Origin: Methylocystis heyeri
GTDB lineage: Bacteria > Pseudomonadota > Alphaproteobacteria > Rhizobiales > Beijerinckiaceae
NCBI RefSeq assembly: GCF_004802635.2
Contig: NZ_CP046052.1
Location: 2,604,001 to 2,668,000, forward strand
Direction of reading: 5' to 3'
DNA length: 64,000 bases
The notes under the pieces were generated by a model. The model saw nothing but the letters and a program-made list of their open reading frames with translations, had not been told where the DNA came from and made no database searches. The translations under genes and the position numbers were made by a program. Shown here piece after piece: positions 46,516 to 54,968 of the stretch; position 1 is the stretch's first letter, and every line of letters begins with the position of its first letter.

Positions 46516-46908
46516 CTAATGTTCCGCGCGGGGCTCCGGTTTCGGCTCGGGCCGGGGCGGACGCGGCTTGCCGGTCAGGGCGTCGACCAGCGTTTTCACG
46601 ATACGGCCATCCCGCCTCAACAAGCTGATTTCGTAAAGAAAAACCTCGCCGCTCCGGCATAGTCTCGCAGACAGCGGCTCGGCCTGGACCAGAACGCCAG
46701 CCGCCTGCATCGAGGGGAAGGGATCGGCCAGCTTGTGCTGGGCGATCTCGCGTCTGGTCTCGGCGATCGAGAAACATTCGAGCGGCGGCGGCTGAGGCGG
46801 CGCCGGCGTCGGCGCCCCGTCCCTGGCCTGGGCCGAACGCCAATCGGCGAGCGCCGACAGCGCGACAAGGCCCATGATCGCCGCCGTTTTCGCCCTGCGC
46901 AAGGCCAT
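46516..46908 (-). CDS. PepSY-domain periplasmic protein
   Basis: 130 residues from ATG 46908, with GGAGGGAGG upstream. A signal peptide (AAIMGLVALSALADWRSAQA) is followed by a Pro linker, then a PepSY-like fold: ECFSIAETRREIAQHKL, VFLYEISLLRRDGRIVKTLV and DALTGKP. PepSY proteins modulate proteases or act in envelope sensing. It is directly upstream of the regulator and kinase genes and could be co-regulated or an auto-regulated accessory. The C-terminus is Pro/Glu-rich. Confidence 0.82.
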   Translation of the reverse strand: MALRRAKTAAIMGLVALSALADWRSAQARDGAPTPAPPQPPPLECFSIAETRREIAQHKLADPFPSMQAAGVLVQAEPLSARLCRSGEVFLYEISLLRRDGRIVKTLVDALTGKPRPPRPEPKPEPRAEH

Positions 46909-47087
46909 GAACGCGCCTCCCTCCAAGACTATCCAGCCCCTCGTCTGAATGAAAAATGAATGATTTTTCTGCTGCGGCGCAATATCGAACGGCAACGTCG
47001 CCTGGGCCTATCAATAGAAAGATCCTGATGGCGGCGGCCGGATCGCATCCGATAGAATATTTTCTCTTTCTCGCAGAAACGAATCAA

Positions 47088-47510
47088 ATGAAAAGCTTCA
47101 ATCTGACGTTGGCCCTGAGCGCATGGGTTTTCTTCTCGGGCGCCGCTTTCGGCGCAGGACAAGACTCAAGCCGCCGGCCCGCCGGAAACGAGAAGCGTCC
47201 CCTGATTTTGAAGATGAAGCGTGGTTCCGACACAATTCGGTTTTCATGCCTGCTCTCGCACGCCAAGCCGGGCTGCACGGCGAAGTTCGAGGCCCGCGCG
47301 TCTCAGGTTGCGACGCTGCGCGGCGATCGCATCGGGCGTATGACGCTGGTCTTTCCCAGCGGAGACGGGACCGACGAACTTGAATTGGGTTCCTGTGCTC
47401 TGCCGGAAACCGGAACCTACACGCTGAGGCTCTCCTATGGCGCTTCGATGATGTCCCGCGACGAGAACGATCCCCCGGCCAGATACAACTGGACGCTGCG
47501 CGTCAGATGA
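47088..47510 (+). CDS. Small secreted protein of unknown function
   Basis: 140 residues from ATG 47088; the frame upstream to 46956 lacks a ribosome site. The signal peptide is KSFNLTLALSAWVFFSGAAF with cut near GAAFGAG. The mature part is basic at first, then beta-rich (GRMTLVFPSGDGTDELELG; TYTLRLSYGASMMS), with three cysteines (SCLL, PGCTA, GSCAL). It is like a small secreted all-beta domain. Family not recognised. It is convergent with the YcgN gene, 32 bases apart. Confidence 0.65.
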   Translation: MKSFNLTLALSAWVFFSGAAFGAGQDSSRRPAGNEKRPLILKMKRGSDTIRFSCLLSHAKPGCTAKFEARASQVATLRGDRIGRMTLVFPSGDGTDELELGSCALPETGTYTLRLSYGASMMSRDENDPPARYNWTLRVR

Positions 47511-47542
47511 CGGAAACCCGCCCGGTTTTGCGGCGACGCGCG

Positions 47543-48064
47543 TCACGACCGCGCCCTTCGGGGCCATCTTTTCGGCCATGGACGAATATATTCCGGCAAC
47601 TCGTCTACATCGACCTCGTCTTCGGACGCCTCGACCCGGCCGCGCACCGAGGCTCTGGCCCGGTGAACGCTCTCGGGATCTCCGCTGACGAGCGGATGCC
47701 ATTCGGGCAGGTCCTTGCCCTCCAGCCGCAGGAGATAGGCGCAGGTCGGCGGCAGCCAGCGAATCTTCTCCAGCCGGGCGAGCGTCAGGCGCACGCAATC
47801 GGGCACGATCTTCTTGCGGTTGGCGTAATCGCCGCAGCGACAGGTCGACTGGTCGAGCAGCTTGCAGGCCACGCTGGTGTGGTGGATGATCCCGGTGTCC
47901 TCGTCCTCGAGCTTGACGAGACAACATCTGCCGCAACCGTCGCACAGGCTTTCCCATTGGGCGCGGGTGAGCTGATCGAGCGGCTTCGTCCAAAAAGGCG
48001 CCTCGTCCTGCGCGCCTTCTTCGCAGCGGCGCCTCGCGCCTTCGCCCGCCTCGTGACCTGTCAT
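47543..48064 (-). CDS. YcgN-family cysteine cluster protein (UPF0260)
   Basis: 173 residues from ATG 48064. Family hallmarks: [20 protein letters not shown], then [14 protein letters not shown] and [19 protein letters not shown], a set of conserved cysteines for a metal or Fe-S site, and [11 protein letters not shown]. Longer starts at 48133 and 48100 exist. The role is unknown; the family is widespread in proteobacteria. It is divergent from the penicillin-binding protein gene. Confidence 0.9.
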   Translation of the reverse strand: MTGHEAGEGARRRCEEGAQDEAPFWTKPLDQLTRAQWESLCDGCGRCCLVKLEDEDTGIIHHTSVACKLLDQSTCRCGDYANRKKIVPDCVRLTLARLEKIRWLPPTCAYLLRLEGKDLPEWHPLVSGDPESVHRARASVRGRVEASEDEVDVDELPEYIRPWPKRWPRRARS

Positions 48065-48272
48065 GATGGTTAAATTCCTGTTTGCAGGCCTAGAAACCAT
48101 AATGACGACGAGCCGTGCAAGCGCCGTCGTCAAGAGGGTTTAAAAAGTGCTAACATCTGAGCTCGTTCCGCTCGAAAGGAATCGTTCGAGCGATAAGAAA
48201 TCGGGCCCGGTCAAAGGGTTGGAGCGCTAGGCGGCGCGGCGCAGGAATAACCGCGCGGGGAGTTCTTCAGCT

Positions 48273-50495
48273 TTGTGGAAGCGTTTCCTTTCCCTGCCGA
48301 TCGTCAAGCGCATATCCCGCGTCCTGCTCGCGCTCGACTCCTTCATCGATTCAAGCATGTTCGACAGCGGCCGCAGGTCGCGCGAGGCCTATGATCGCTT
48401 TTCCGCTTTCATGTCGCGCTTCCACGTTTCCGGCGCGCCCAGGATCGCGGTGGAATTGGCCTGCGAGACGCTGACCCTGTCGCTCGGCGCCGGCATAGTC
48501 GCGCTGGCGCTCGCCTCCTCGGCTTTCCGAATGACGAGCGACAAGGATTGGCTGAAGCGGGCCGATCTCGCCGTGACCTTTTTCGATCATTACGGAATCG
48601 AGGCCGGGCAGCGCGGCATCAAGCACGACGACGCGGTCCCGCTGGAGCAATATCCCGATTATCTGATCAAGGCCGTCCTCGCCACCGAGGATCGGCGCTT
48701 TTACGAGCATTTCGGCATAGACGTCATCGGAACCTTGCGCGCCTTGTCGGTCAACGCCCGCTCCTCCGGCGTGGTGCAGGGCGGCTCCTCCATAACCCAG
48801 CAGCTCGCGAAGAATCTTTTTCTGTCCAACGAGCGCACCATCACCCGCAAGATAAACGAGGCCTTTCTCGCGCTCTGGCTGGAGCATCACCTGACCAAGC
48901 GCGAGATTTTGAAGCTCTATCTCGATCGGGTCTATATGGGCGGCGGCACTTTTGGCATACAGGCGGCCGCCGAGTTCTATTTCGGCAAATCGGTCAAAGA
49001 CCTCACATTGTCCGAAGCGGCCATGCTGGCGGGACTGTTCAAGGCGCCGACCAAATATGCGCCGCATGTCAATCTCCCCGCCGCCCGGGCGCGCGCGAGC
49101 GACGTGCTGAACAATCTGGTCGACGCCGGTTTCATGACCAGCAGCCAGATCATCCCGGCCCAGCGCAATCCCGCGACTCCGGTGGCGAGAAAAGAGGATT
49201 CCAGCCCCGATTGGTATCTCGACTGGGCCTATGGCGAGGTTCAGCGGCTCGCCGACGCCGGCAAGCTCGGCGAAGACCGCGTCCTGACGGTGAGGCTCGC
49301 GCTCGATCTGAACCTGCAGAAACACGCCGACTCCGTGCTGGAGGACATGCTGCGCGAGAACGGCCGTTCCTTCCATGTCAAACAGGGCGCCCTCGTCGTC
49401 ATGGAGCCCGACGGAGCCTTGCGCACGATCGTGGGCGGCCGGGACTATGGCGCGAGCCAGTTCAACCGCGCCACCGAGGCCTTGCGCCAGCCCGGATCTT
49501 CCTTCAAGCCCTATGTCTATCTGACCGCCCTGATGACCGGGAAGTTCAAGCCCAGCACCATCGTGGTCGACTCTCCCGTCTGCATCGGCAATTGGTGCCC
49601 GCATAATTACGGCGGTTCCTATAAGGGCTCCCTGCCCCTCGCCGACGCCCTCGCCCATTCGCTCAACACCGTGGCGGTGAAGCTCTCCATCGCCATCGGC
49701 AACGGATCGCCGAAGGCCGGACGGGCCAAGATCGTCGAAACCGCCCGCGCGCTCGGCATAACGGCGCCGCTGGAGGATACGCCTTCGCTGCCGATCGGCG
49801 CCGACGAGGTCAATCTGCTGGAGCATTCGGCCGCCTATGCCGCTTTCGTCAACGGCGGCAAGCGCGTGACGCCCTACGCCGCTGTCGAGATCAGAAACCG
49901 GCGCGGCGATCTGCTCTATCGCCATGACCGCGACGCGCCGCCCCAGCAGCAGGCCGTTCCTTTCGACAAGGTGGTCGAACTCGGGTCGATGATGCGCAAG
50001 GTGGTCGAGGAAGGCACCGGCAAGCGGGCGCAGCTCGGCGAAGGCGTCACCGTGATCGGCAAGACGGGAACCACAAACGGCTTCAAGGACGCCTGGTTCT
50101 GCGGCTATTCCGGCACGATGGGCGGGTGCGTGTGGTATGGCAACGACGACGGCGAACCGATGAACAATATGACCGGCGGCACGCTGCCGGCCCGAACGTG
50201 GCACGACGTGATGGCCTATGGCCATCAGGGCGTACAGCTCAAGCCCATCGTCGGCATGGCGCCCGAGGCGCCCCAGCCGGGACGCCCTGGCGGCGCTTCG
50301 GCGGCGGTCACGCCGATCGAGTTCGGAGCTCCGCAACGGCCGGCCACTCTGTCGAAAGGCGCTCTCGACGCGCTGGGTTCGATCCAGAACAAGATCCGGT
50401 CCCTGCCTCTGGACAAGCACGGGGCCATCGAGGAGCTTCCCATGACGAAAAGCGCTGCGAGAGGTTTTCGAGCCGGCGGCGGCGTCCTAGAATAG
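48273..50495 (+). CDS. Class A penicillin-binding protein (PBP1A-like)
   Basis: 740 residues from a TTG start, with GGGGAG about 12 bases upstream. A membrane anchor lies at about residues 65-85. The glycosyltransferase-51 motifs are ATEDRRFYEHFGID (catalytic Glu139), QGGSSITQQLAKN and KREILKLYLDRVYMG. The transpeptidase has QPGSSFKPYVYL (Ser409, S-x-x-K), SLNTVAV (S-x-N) and IGKTGTTNGFKDAWFCGY (KTG). It polymerises and cross-links peptidoglycan at the inner membrane. The C-terminal 80 residues are Pro/Ala-rich. Confidence 0.93.
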   Translation: MWKRFLSLPIVKRISRVLLALDSFIDSSMFDSGRRSREAYDRFSAFMSRFHVSGAPRIAVELACETLTLSLGAGIVALALASSAFRMTSDKDWLKRADLAVTFFDHYGIEAGQRGIKHDDAVPLEQYPDYLIKAVLATEDRRFYEHFGIDVIGTLRALSVNARSSGVVQGGSSITQQLAKNLFLSNERTITRKINEAFLALWLEHHLTKREILKLYLDRVYMGGGTFGIQAAAEFYFGKSVKDLTLSEAAMLAGLFKAPTKYAPHVNLPAARARASDVLNNLVDAGFMTSSQIIPAQRNPATPVARKEDSSPDWYLDWAYGEVQRLADAGKLGEDRVLTVRLALDLNLQKHADSVLEDMLRENGRSFHVKQGALVVMEPDGALRTIVGGRDYGASQFNRATEALRQPGSSFKPYVYLTALMTGKFKPSTIVVDSPVCIGNWCPHNYGGSYKGSLPLADALAHSLNTVAVKLSIAIGNGSPKAGRAKIVETARALGITAPLEDTPSLPIGADEVNLLEHSAAYAAFVNGGKRVTPYAAVEIRNRRGDLLYRHDRDAPPQQQAVPFDKVVELGSMMRKVVEEGTGKRAQLGEGVTVIGKTGTTNGFKDAWFCGYSGTMGGCVWYGNDDGEPMNNMTGGTLPARTWHDVMAYGHQGVQLKPIVGMAPEAPQPGRPGGASAAVTPIEFGAPQRPATLSKGALDALGSIQNKIRSLPLDKHGAIEELPMTKSAARGFRAGGGVLE

Positions 50496-50611
50496 CCCCG
50501 CGCCCGCCGGCGCCGGGCGCATCCTGCGCTTCATACGTCAATAGACGCGATTTCATCTCGCGCCCGAAACGGGCGAGAGGAAGCCGCGCCAGCCAGTTTC
50601 AGAGCAGGGCC

Positions 50612-51199
50612 TTGCGAGCACCCCTCGGCGCATATTTTCGGGCTTTTGCGGTCGCCTTATGCGGATGGGCGCTCGGTTTGGGACTGACCGCCGTCGCGGT
50701 CAGTTCGGGATATGGCTTCGGCGCGCTCCGCGTCGGCCCCTGGACCGCATGGCCTCAAATCGGCGGACTCGAGATCGATCCTTTTGCGCGCGCCGCTCTC
50801 GCGAAGCGCGGCGAGGCGCCTCTGGGCAAGGATCAGGGGATGACCTTCGTCGCCGAAGCGGATTCTTCCGGCGCCCCGCTGGAGGGGCGCTGCGAATATC
50901 GCCTCGAGGGGGCTTTGCCGCGCGCGCGCTTCTGGACCATCGGCCTCGCCAGCCCCGCCGGAGAGCCCCTCGCCAATCCCGCCGGGCGCCATTATTACGC
51001 CTCCACATATCTCCTGCGAAGAGAGGGCGGAGCCTTCGACGTCGCCCTTGCCCGCGAAGCAAGGCCCGGAAACTGGCTTTCCCCCGGCGACGCCCGCAGC
51101 TTCGTCGTGGTGCTGCGGCTTTACGAAACGCCGCTCGATCCGGCGGCGCGAGCCGATCCGGCGGGCTTCCCGCGCATTATCAAAACAGGCTGCGCATGA
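50612..51199 (+). CDS. DUF1214 domain protein
   Basis: 195 residues if TTG 50612 (GCAGGGCC upstream) is the start; the long frame from 50126 mostly covers the PBP gene in another frame. A membrane segment lies at about 10-35 (FAVALCGWALGLGLTAVAVS). The DUF1214 signature is YYASTYLLRREGGAFDVAL, ARPGNWLSPGDARSFVVVLR and LYETPLD. The gene ends with an ATGA overlap into the DUF1254 gene, so the two are translationally coupled. Such pairs recur in Rhizobiales; their function is not established. Confidence 0.75.
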   Translation: MRAPLGAYFRAFAVALCGWALGLGLTAVAVSSGYGFGALRVGPWTAWPQIGGLEIDPFARAALAKRGEAPLGKDQGMTFVAEADSSGAPLEGRCEYRLEGALPRARFWTIGLASPAGEPLANPAGRHYYASTYLLRREGGAFDVALAREARPGNWLSPGDARSFVVVLRLYETPLDPAARADPAGFPRIIKTGCA

Positions 51200-51798
51200 A
51201 CCTCAAGGACCGCGCCGTTGATCTCCTGCCCTGGGCGATTGCGATGTGCCTCATCGCAGCCATCGTCCATCTGGTCACGGTCCTGCTGATTCCCGCCGTG
51301 GCTCCTCGGGACGCTTATGCGCGCCTGATCGAAGCCGCAAAAAGCGCGCAGGATGCGCCGGGCGGAGTGCTGCTGCTCTCGGCCGCAGAGGCCGGCGGCG
51401 TCGCTCCCTTGCCGTTCGAAGACCCCGCTATGGCCGAAGGCGTCTGTCTGTTCAATCTCTCGAACGGGCTGCTGCATGTGCGCGCCAATGTCGACGGCGA
51501 GGAAGACAATTTCCTCGGCCTCTCGTTTCACAGCGCCGGCGGCGCGATCTTCCATGCGATGACGGACCGCGCGTCGATCAAGGGGAAGATCGACGTGATC
51601 CTCGGCAATGCGCGCCAGATCGAGGAGCTCGAGGCCGACGACGGGGACGAAGCCCCGCCGGAGGAAATCCGCATCACCGCCCCTTCGCTGCGCGGCTTCG
51701 TCCTGATCCGGTCGCTGGCCAAGCGCCCGTCCGATCTGGCGCGCGCCCGCGCAGCCGTCGCTTCCGTGAACTGCGAAGCGATCGCGCCGCCGCCATAG
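51196..51798 (+). CDS. DUF1254 domain protein
   Basis: 200 residues from an ATG that overlaps the DUF1214 stop (ATGA). The membrane segment LLPWAIAMCLIAAIVHLVTV is N-terminal, and the soluble part has PFEDPAMAEGVCLFNLSNGL, FHSAGGAIFHAMTDRA and SLRGFVLIRSLAKRPSDLA. It is shorter than full-length DUF1254 proteins, which usually also carry DUF1214, so the two neighbouring genes look like a split version. Likely envelope; function unknown. Confidence 0.75.
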   Translation: MNLKDRAVDLLPWAIAMCLIAAIVHLVTVLLIPAVAPRDAYARLIEAAKSAQDAPGGVLLLSAAEAGGVAPLPFEDPAMAEGVCLFNLSNGLLHVRANVDGEEDNFLGLSFHSAGGAIFHAMTDRASIKGKIDVILGNARQIEELEADDGDEAPPEEIRITAPSLRGFVLIRSLAKRPSDLARARAAVASVNCEAIAPPP

Positions 51799-51832
51799 AG
51801 CGGCAAAAGCGCAAGAGAAATCGCGCGGCGGA

Positions 51833-53218
51833 TCAGAGAGTCGGAGCTGTCTCGCTCCCGGCGTAGGCGCGCGGAAGCGAAACCCGCGCGATCAGGCCGT
51901 TGGGCTCGCGGTCGCGCAACTCCAGATTGCCGCCGAGGTCCTCTACCAGATTGCGCACGATGGACAGACCGAGCCCGAATCCAACCTTCTGGTTCATATT
52001 GCGGGCGGGCTCGCCGCGAACGAAAGGCTCGAGAACCCGGCTCTTCACATGCGCGGGAATCCCCGGCCCGTCATCCTCGACGTCGACGTGGATTATATTC
52101 GAACAAGGCTGATCGAGGCAGACGACGACCTTGCCGGCGTGAGCGACCGCGTTTTCGACCAGATTGCTGAAAATGCGCTGAATCTCGGTGAGCGAGCCCG
52201 AGATGATCTGATGTTCTCCGCCGCGGTAGACGACGTCATGGCCGAGGTCCGCATATTGATCGCAGACCGTCTGCAGCACGCTGTCGAGGTCGATCAGACC
52301 GCGCTCGGGCTGGCGGTTCGCGTCGCGCAGATGCTGCAGGTTCTTATAGAGCATCGAATCCATGAGATCGGCGTCGTGCAGCATTTTCGACTTGAGCGCC
52401 TCGTCGGAAATGAACTCCGACCTCAATCTGATGCGCGTGATGATGGTGCGAAGGTCGTGGCTGATCGCGGCGAGGGCGTGGCTTCTCGCCTCGATCATGA
52501 CCTTGATCCGCCCCTGCATCCGGTTGAGCGCGCGCGCGAGTTCGCGGACTTCGGTCGATCCGGCCTCCGGCAGAAGCTGCCGCTTGCAGCTCTCGTCGGG
52601 AAAACGCTCCGCTTCATGGACCAGCCTCACCAAAGGCGCGACCACCGTATTGGAAATCCATATGGAGAGAATGGTGGCGCAAAGCAGGAAGAACAAAGCC
52701 GAGCGCTCCACCAAATGCAGAAAGAACGAGCCCGGCTCGCGGCGGGCGGCCCATATGGCGCCGTGCCGCGACCACACCGACTCCGACGTCGTCGTAAGAA
52801 CGTAACCGCCCTTGCGCAAAGCGACGCCGAGGTCGATCGGTTTCTTATCGCCTGCGGAGCCGAAAGCGAAAGGCTTTGCTCCCGGCCACAGCTTCGCGTC
52901 GAAACCGCCGAGATCGCCGTCTTCGCCTTCCACGATTCCTTCCGGCGGGCGATCGGCCAGGGAGAACTTCAGCCAGGGCGCCGCCTTGCCCAGGGCGGAA
53001 ACGACCGCGGCCCGCTCCGAAACCTCGGCCGCGTCGATCGACCATAAGGCGCCGGCGAGCAACTCCCGGGGCTCCACCAGGGGCCTGCGCGGCTCGCCGC
53101 CAGTGAGATAGATGGACGCGGTCAAAGCAAGATGAAACAGGATTATTGCGGCGAGAACCAGAAGCGCGATCTGACTGGCGAGACGATCCGGGCAAAGGGC
53201 TCGAAAAAAAGCCTTCAT
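51833..53218 (-). CDS. Sensor histidine kinase (two-component system 2)
   Basis: 461 residues from ATG 53218, which overlaps the regulator's TGA (ATGA). TM1 is about residues 15-37, TM2 about 173-193. HAMP-like region, then the H-box ALAAISHDLRTIITRIRLRS (His254), N-box IFSNLVENAVAHAG, DDGPGIP and GFGLGLSIVRNLVEDLGG. EnvZ-like layout. The longer frame to 53740 is the antisense/other-frame shadow of the regulator. Its target signals are unknown; the genes upstream suggest envelope or metal stress. Confidence 0.92.
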   Translation of the reverse strand: MKAFFRALCPDRLASQIALLVLAAIILFHLALTASIYLTGGEPRRPLVEPRELLAGALWSIDAAEVSERAAVVSALGKAAPWLKFSLADRPPEGIVEGEDGDLGGFDAKLWPGAKPFAFGSAGDKKPIDLGVALRKGGYVLTTTSESVWSRHGAIWAARREPGSFFLHLVERSALFFLLCATILSIWISNTVVAPLVRLVHEAERFPDESCKRQLLPEAGSTEVRELARALNRMQGRIKVMIEARSHALAAISHDLRTIITRIRLRSEFISDEALKSKMLHDADLMDSMLYKNLQHLRDANRQPERGLIDLDSVLQTVCDQYADLGHDVVYRGGEHQIISGSLTEIQRIFSNLVENAVAHAGKVVVCLDQPCSNIIHVDVEDDGPGIPAHVKSRVLEPFVRGEPARNMNQKVGFGLGLSIVRNLVEDLGGNLELRDREPNGLIARVSLPRAYAGSETAPTL

Positions 53219-53937
53219 GAGCGCGTCACCTGCGCCGACAGCATATATCCTTCCGAGCGTACGGTCTGGATCAGGCGGGGACTCTTGGCGTCGATCTCGA
53301 TCTTCTGGCGCAATCGGCTGATCAAGGTGTCGATGCTGCGCTCGAACGGCCCCGCCGTCGGTCCATGCGTCAGATTGATCAGCTGATCGCGGGTGAGAAC
53401 GCGATTGGGGTGTTCGCAGAGAGCGTGCAGCAGATCGAATTCCGCGCCGGTCATCGCGACCTTGGTGCCCGCCGGCGCGGTCACTTCCCGCGAAGAAATA
53501 TTTATCCTCCAGCCCGAAAAACGGTAGACCTGCATTTTTTCGCCGGCGTCGGCGTCCTCGGACGAGGCGTTCGCGCGGCGCAGAACCGATTTTATCCGCG
53601 CCAGCAGCTCCCGCGGATTGAACGGCTTGGCGACATAATCGTCGGCGCCCATCTCGAGACCGATGATCTTGTCGACGTCCTCGCCCTGCGCGGTCACGAT
53701 GATGATGGGCAGGTTCTTGCTTGCGCGCAGCCTGCGGCAAATGGAAAGCCCGTCCTCGCCCGGCAGGTTGAGATCGAGCAGCACCAGTTCGAAGCGCCGC
53801 TTGGCGAGCGCCGCATCCATGGCGGCGCCGTCCCTGACCGCGGAAACCTCGAACTGATTGGCGCTGAGATAGCGCGAGATGAGCTCGCCGATCTCGGCGT
53901 CGTCTTCGACCAGAAGGATTGAAGCCGCTTCAGTCAC
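53215..53937 (-). CDS. OmpR-family response regulator (two-component system 2)
   Basis: 240 residues. Receiver domain: LVEDDAEIG acidic pocket, phospho-acceptor Asp55 in LVLLDLNLPGEDG, VTAQ and VAKPF. The C-terminal winged helix has MTGAEFDLLHALCEHPNRVL, SIDTLISRLRQKIE and IQTVRSEGYML. It is likely the regulator of the Spy-like gene and the small membrane peptide just upstream, though no binding site is identified. It is coupled to its kinase. Confidence 0.93.
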   Translation of the reverse strand: MTEAASILLVEDDAEIGELISRYLSANQFEVSAVRDGAAMDAALAKRRFELVLLDLNLPGEDGLSICRRLRASKNLPIIIVTAQGEDVDKIIGLEMGADDYVAKPFNPRELLARIKSVLRRANASSEDADAGEKMQVYRFSGWRINISSREVTAPAGTKVAMTGAEFDLLHALCEHPNRVLTRDQLINLTHGPTAGPFERSIDTLISRLRQKIEIDAKSPRLIQTVRSEGYMLSAQVTRS

Positions 53938-53960
53938 TTATGTAACCCGGGCCAGCTGGA

Positions 53961-54004
53961 GTGTTTTCGGGCGAAGCGGATGCCGGTTCGCGTGAAGAAA
54001 ACAC
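53961..54004. repeat. Palindromic repeat of the Rhizobiales type upstream of the regulator gene
   Basis: GTGTTTTC and GAAAACAC enclose GCGAAGCGGATGCCGGTTCGC, the same style as the repeats at 11516-11660. Another small hairpin (GGAATCC/GGATTTCC) follows. It lies about 25 bases before the regulator ATG (53937) on the minus strand and so in its leader. Confidence 0.6.
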
Positions 54005-54074
54005 GATCAGACAAGGAATCCTGGAGGATTTCCGATTCACTCTAAACCGGAAAGACTCGAGGCGCACGCTGCGC

Positions 54075-54152
54075 TCATTGCATGGTCCAAATAAAATAGA
54101 AGAATGAGCCGTAGGCAAGTAGCGCTGCAAACATCGCGAGATAATCGCTCAT
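54075..54152 (-). CDS. 25-residue single-span membrane peptide
   Basis: ATG at 54152 is preceded by AAGGAGACAGCG, one of the strongest ribosome sites in the window. The peptide has a short polar start (MSDYLA), a hydrophobic run rich in Phe/Tyr/Leu and ends in WTMQ. It could be a regulatory peptide for a membrane protein, such as CydX-, KdpF- or kinase-binding small proteins, but the partner is unknown. It lies between the Spy-like gene and the regulator gene on one strand. Confidence 0.6.
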   Translation of the reverse strand: MSDYLAMFAALLAYGSFFYFIWTMQ

Positions 54153-54261
54153 CGCTGTCTCCTTCGAGCGGGCGGGAGCGCTTCGCTCCCGCATTTGATT
54201 TTCAAGGGCGCGTCTGCGCCGTTTTCCCTTGGCGGGAAGCGGGCGGCCGGTCGCCCGGCCG

Positions 54262-54786
54262 TCACTCGTGGCCTTCTGGCCCCTCATGCTCGTGGTGGCC
54301 CCAGTGCTCGCCGTGAGGCTTGCCGATCGCATGGAGCAGCACGGCGAAGCGGCGCTTCTGGGAGTCGTCGAGACTGTCGTAGAGCGGCTTGGCCGCGTCG
54401 GCGAGCTTCGTCAGTTCGCCTGCATGAGCCTCGAGCGCCTTGGCGTGGCGCTGAAGCCCCTCGATCAGATTGTGATGCCCCTCATGGTCCTGGGCCTTAT
54501 CCCGCCATTCGGCGAAGCGCGCGGCTCGGGCTTTTGCAAGGTCGCGAATCGCCGTCTCGACCGCCGGCCAGTTTTTGTCCTGGGCGGGCGTGAGTTTCAG
54601 CCCCGCCTTCAACGCGGCGATGCGGGCTTCGGTGAAAGCGGCGCGATCCTCGTCCGAGAACTTGTGATGCTCGCCCGGCTGCTCCAGCCCGGCGGGGGGC
54701 GGCGGAGGAGGAGCTGCGATGGCGAGGGACGGCGAGAGGGCGGGCGTCAACAGTACCGCCGCAGCAATGATGAAACGCTTCTTCAC
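54262..54786 (-). CDS. Spy/CpxP-like LTXXQ-motif periplasmic protein
   Basis: 174 residues with a signal peptide (FIIAAAVLLTPALSPSLAIA). The LTXXQ motif appears as KLTPAQDKNWPAVE, in an all-helical periplasmic domain with FSDEDRAAFTEARIAALKAG. The His-rich C-terminus (GEHWGHHEHEGPEGHE) suggests metal binding. Such proteins act as envelope-stress chaperones or metal sensors (CpxP, CnrX, ZraP). It is directly upstream of a two-component system and is a likely target or feedback partner. Confidence 0.85.
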   Translation of the reverse strand: MKKRFIIAAAVLLTPALSPSLAIAAPPPPPPAGLEQPGEHHKFSDEDRAAFTEARIAALKAGLKLTPAQDKNWPAVETAIRDLAKARAARFAEWRDKAQDHEGHHNLIEGLQRHAKALEAHAGELTKLADAAKPLYDSLDDSQKRRFAVLLHAIGKPHGEHWGHHEHEGPEGHE

Positions 54787-54968
54787 GAGGTTCCTCCTTC
54801 GGATGAAGTATCCGTGGCGGAAGGAAACCTAGGAAGTCGATGTTTCGCGGCTTTGTCCCCTGAACCGGCAAATTTTTCCGGAAAGTGTCCGAATCCCGCC
54901 GCACGAGGCCGGAACAAGGCGAAGGCGAGGCGACCGCCGCCGCCGGCGCGCAGGCTCCGCCCATCGCC

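Noticed and set aside
48351-50420. 689-residue minus-strand frame opposite the penicillin-binding protein
   Set aside because: Antisense shadow of a gene with complete glycosyltransferase and transpeptidase motifs.
53218-53740. Extension of kinase 2 into the regulator gene
   Set aside because: Same bases code for the regulator in another frame; the kinase ATG overlaps the regulator stop, which fits coupling.
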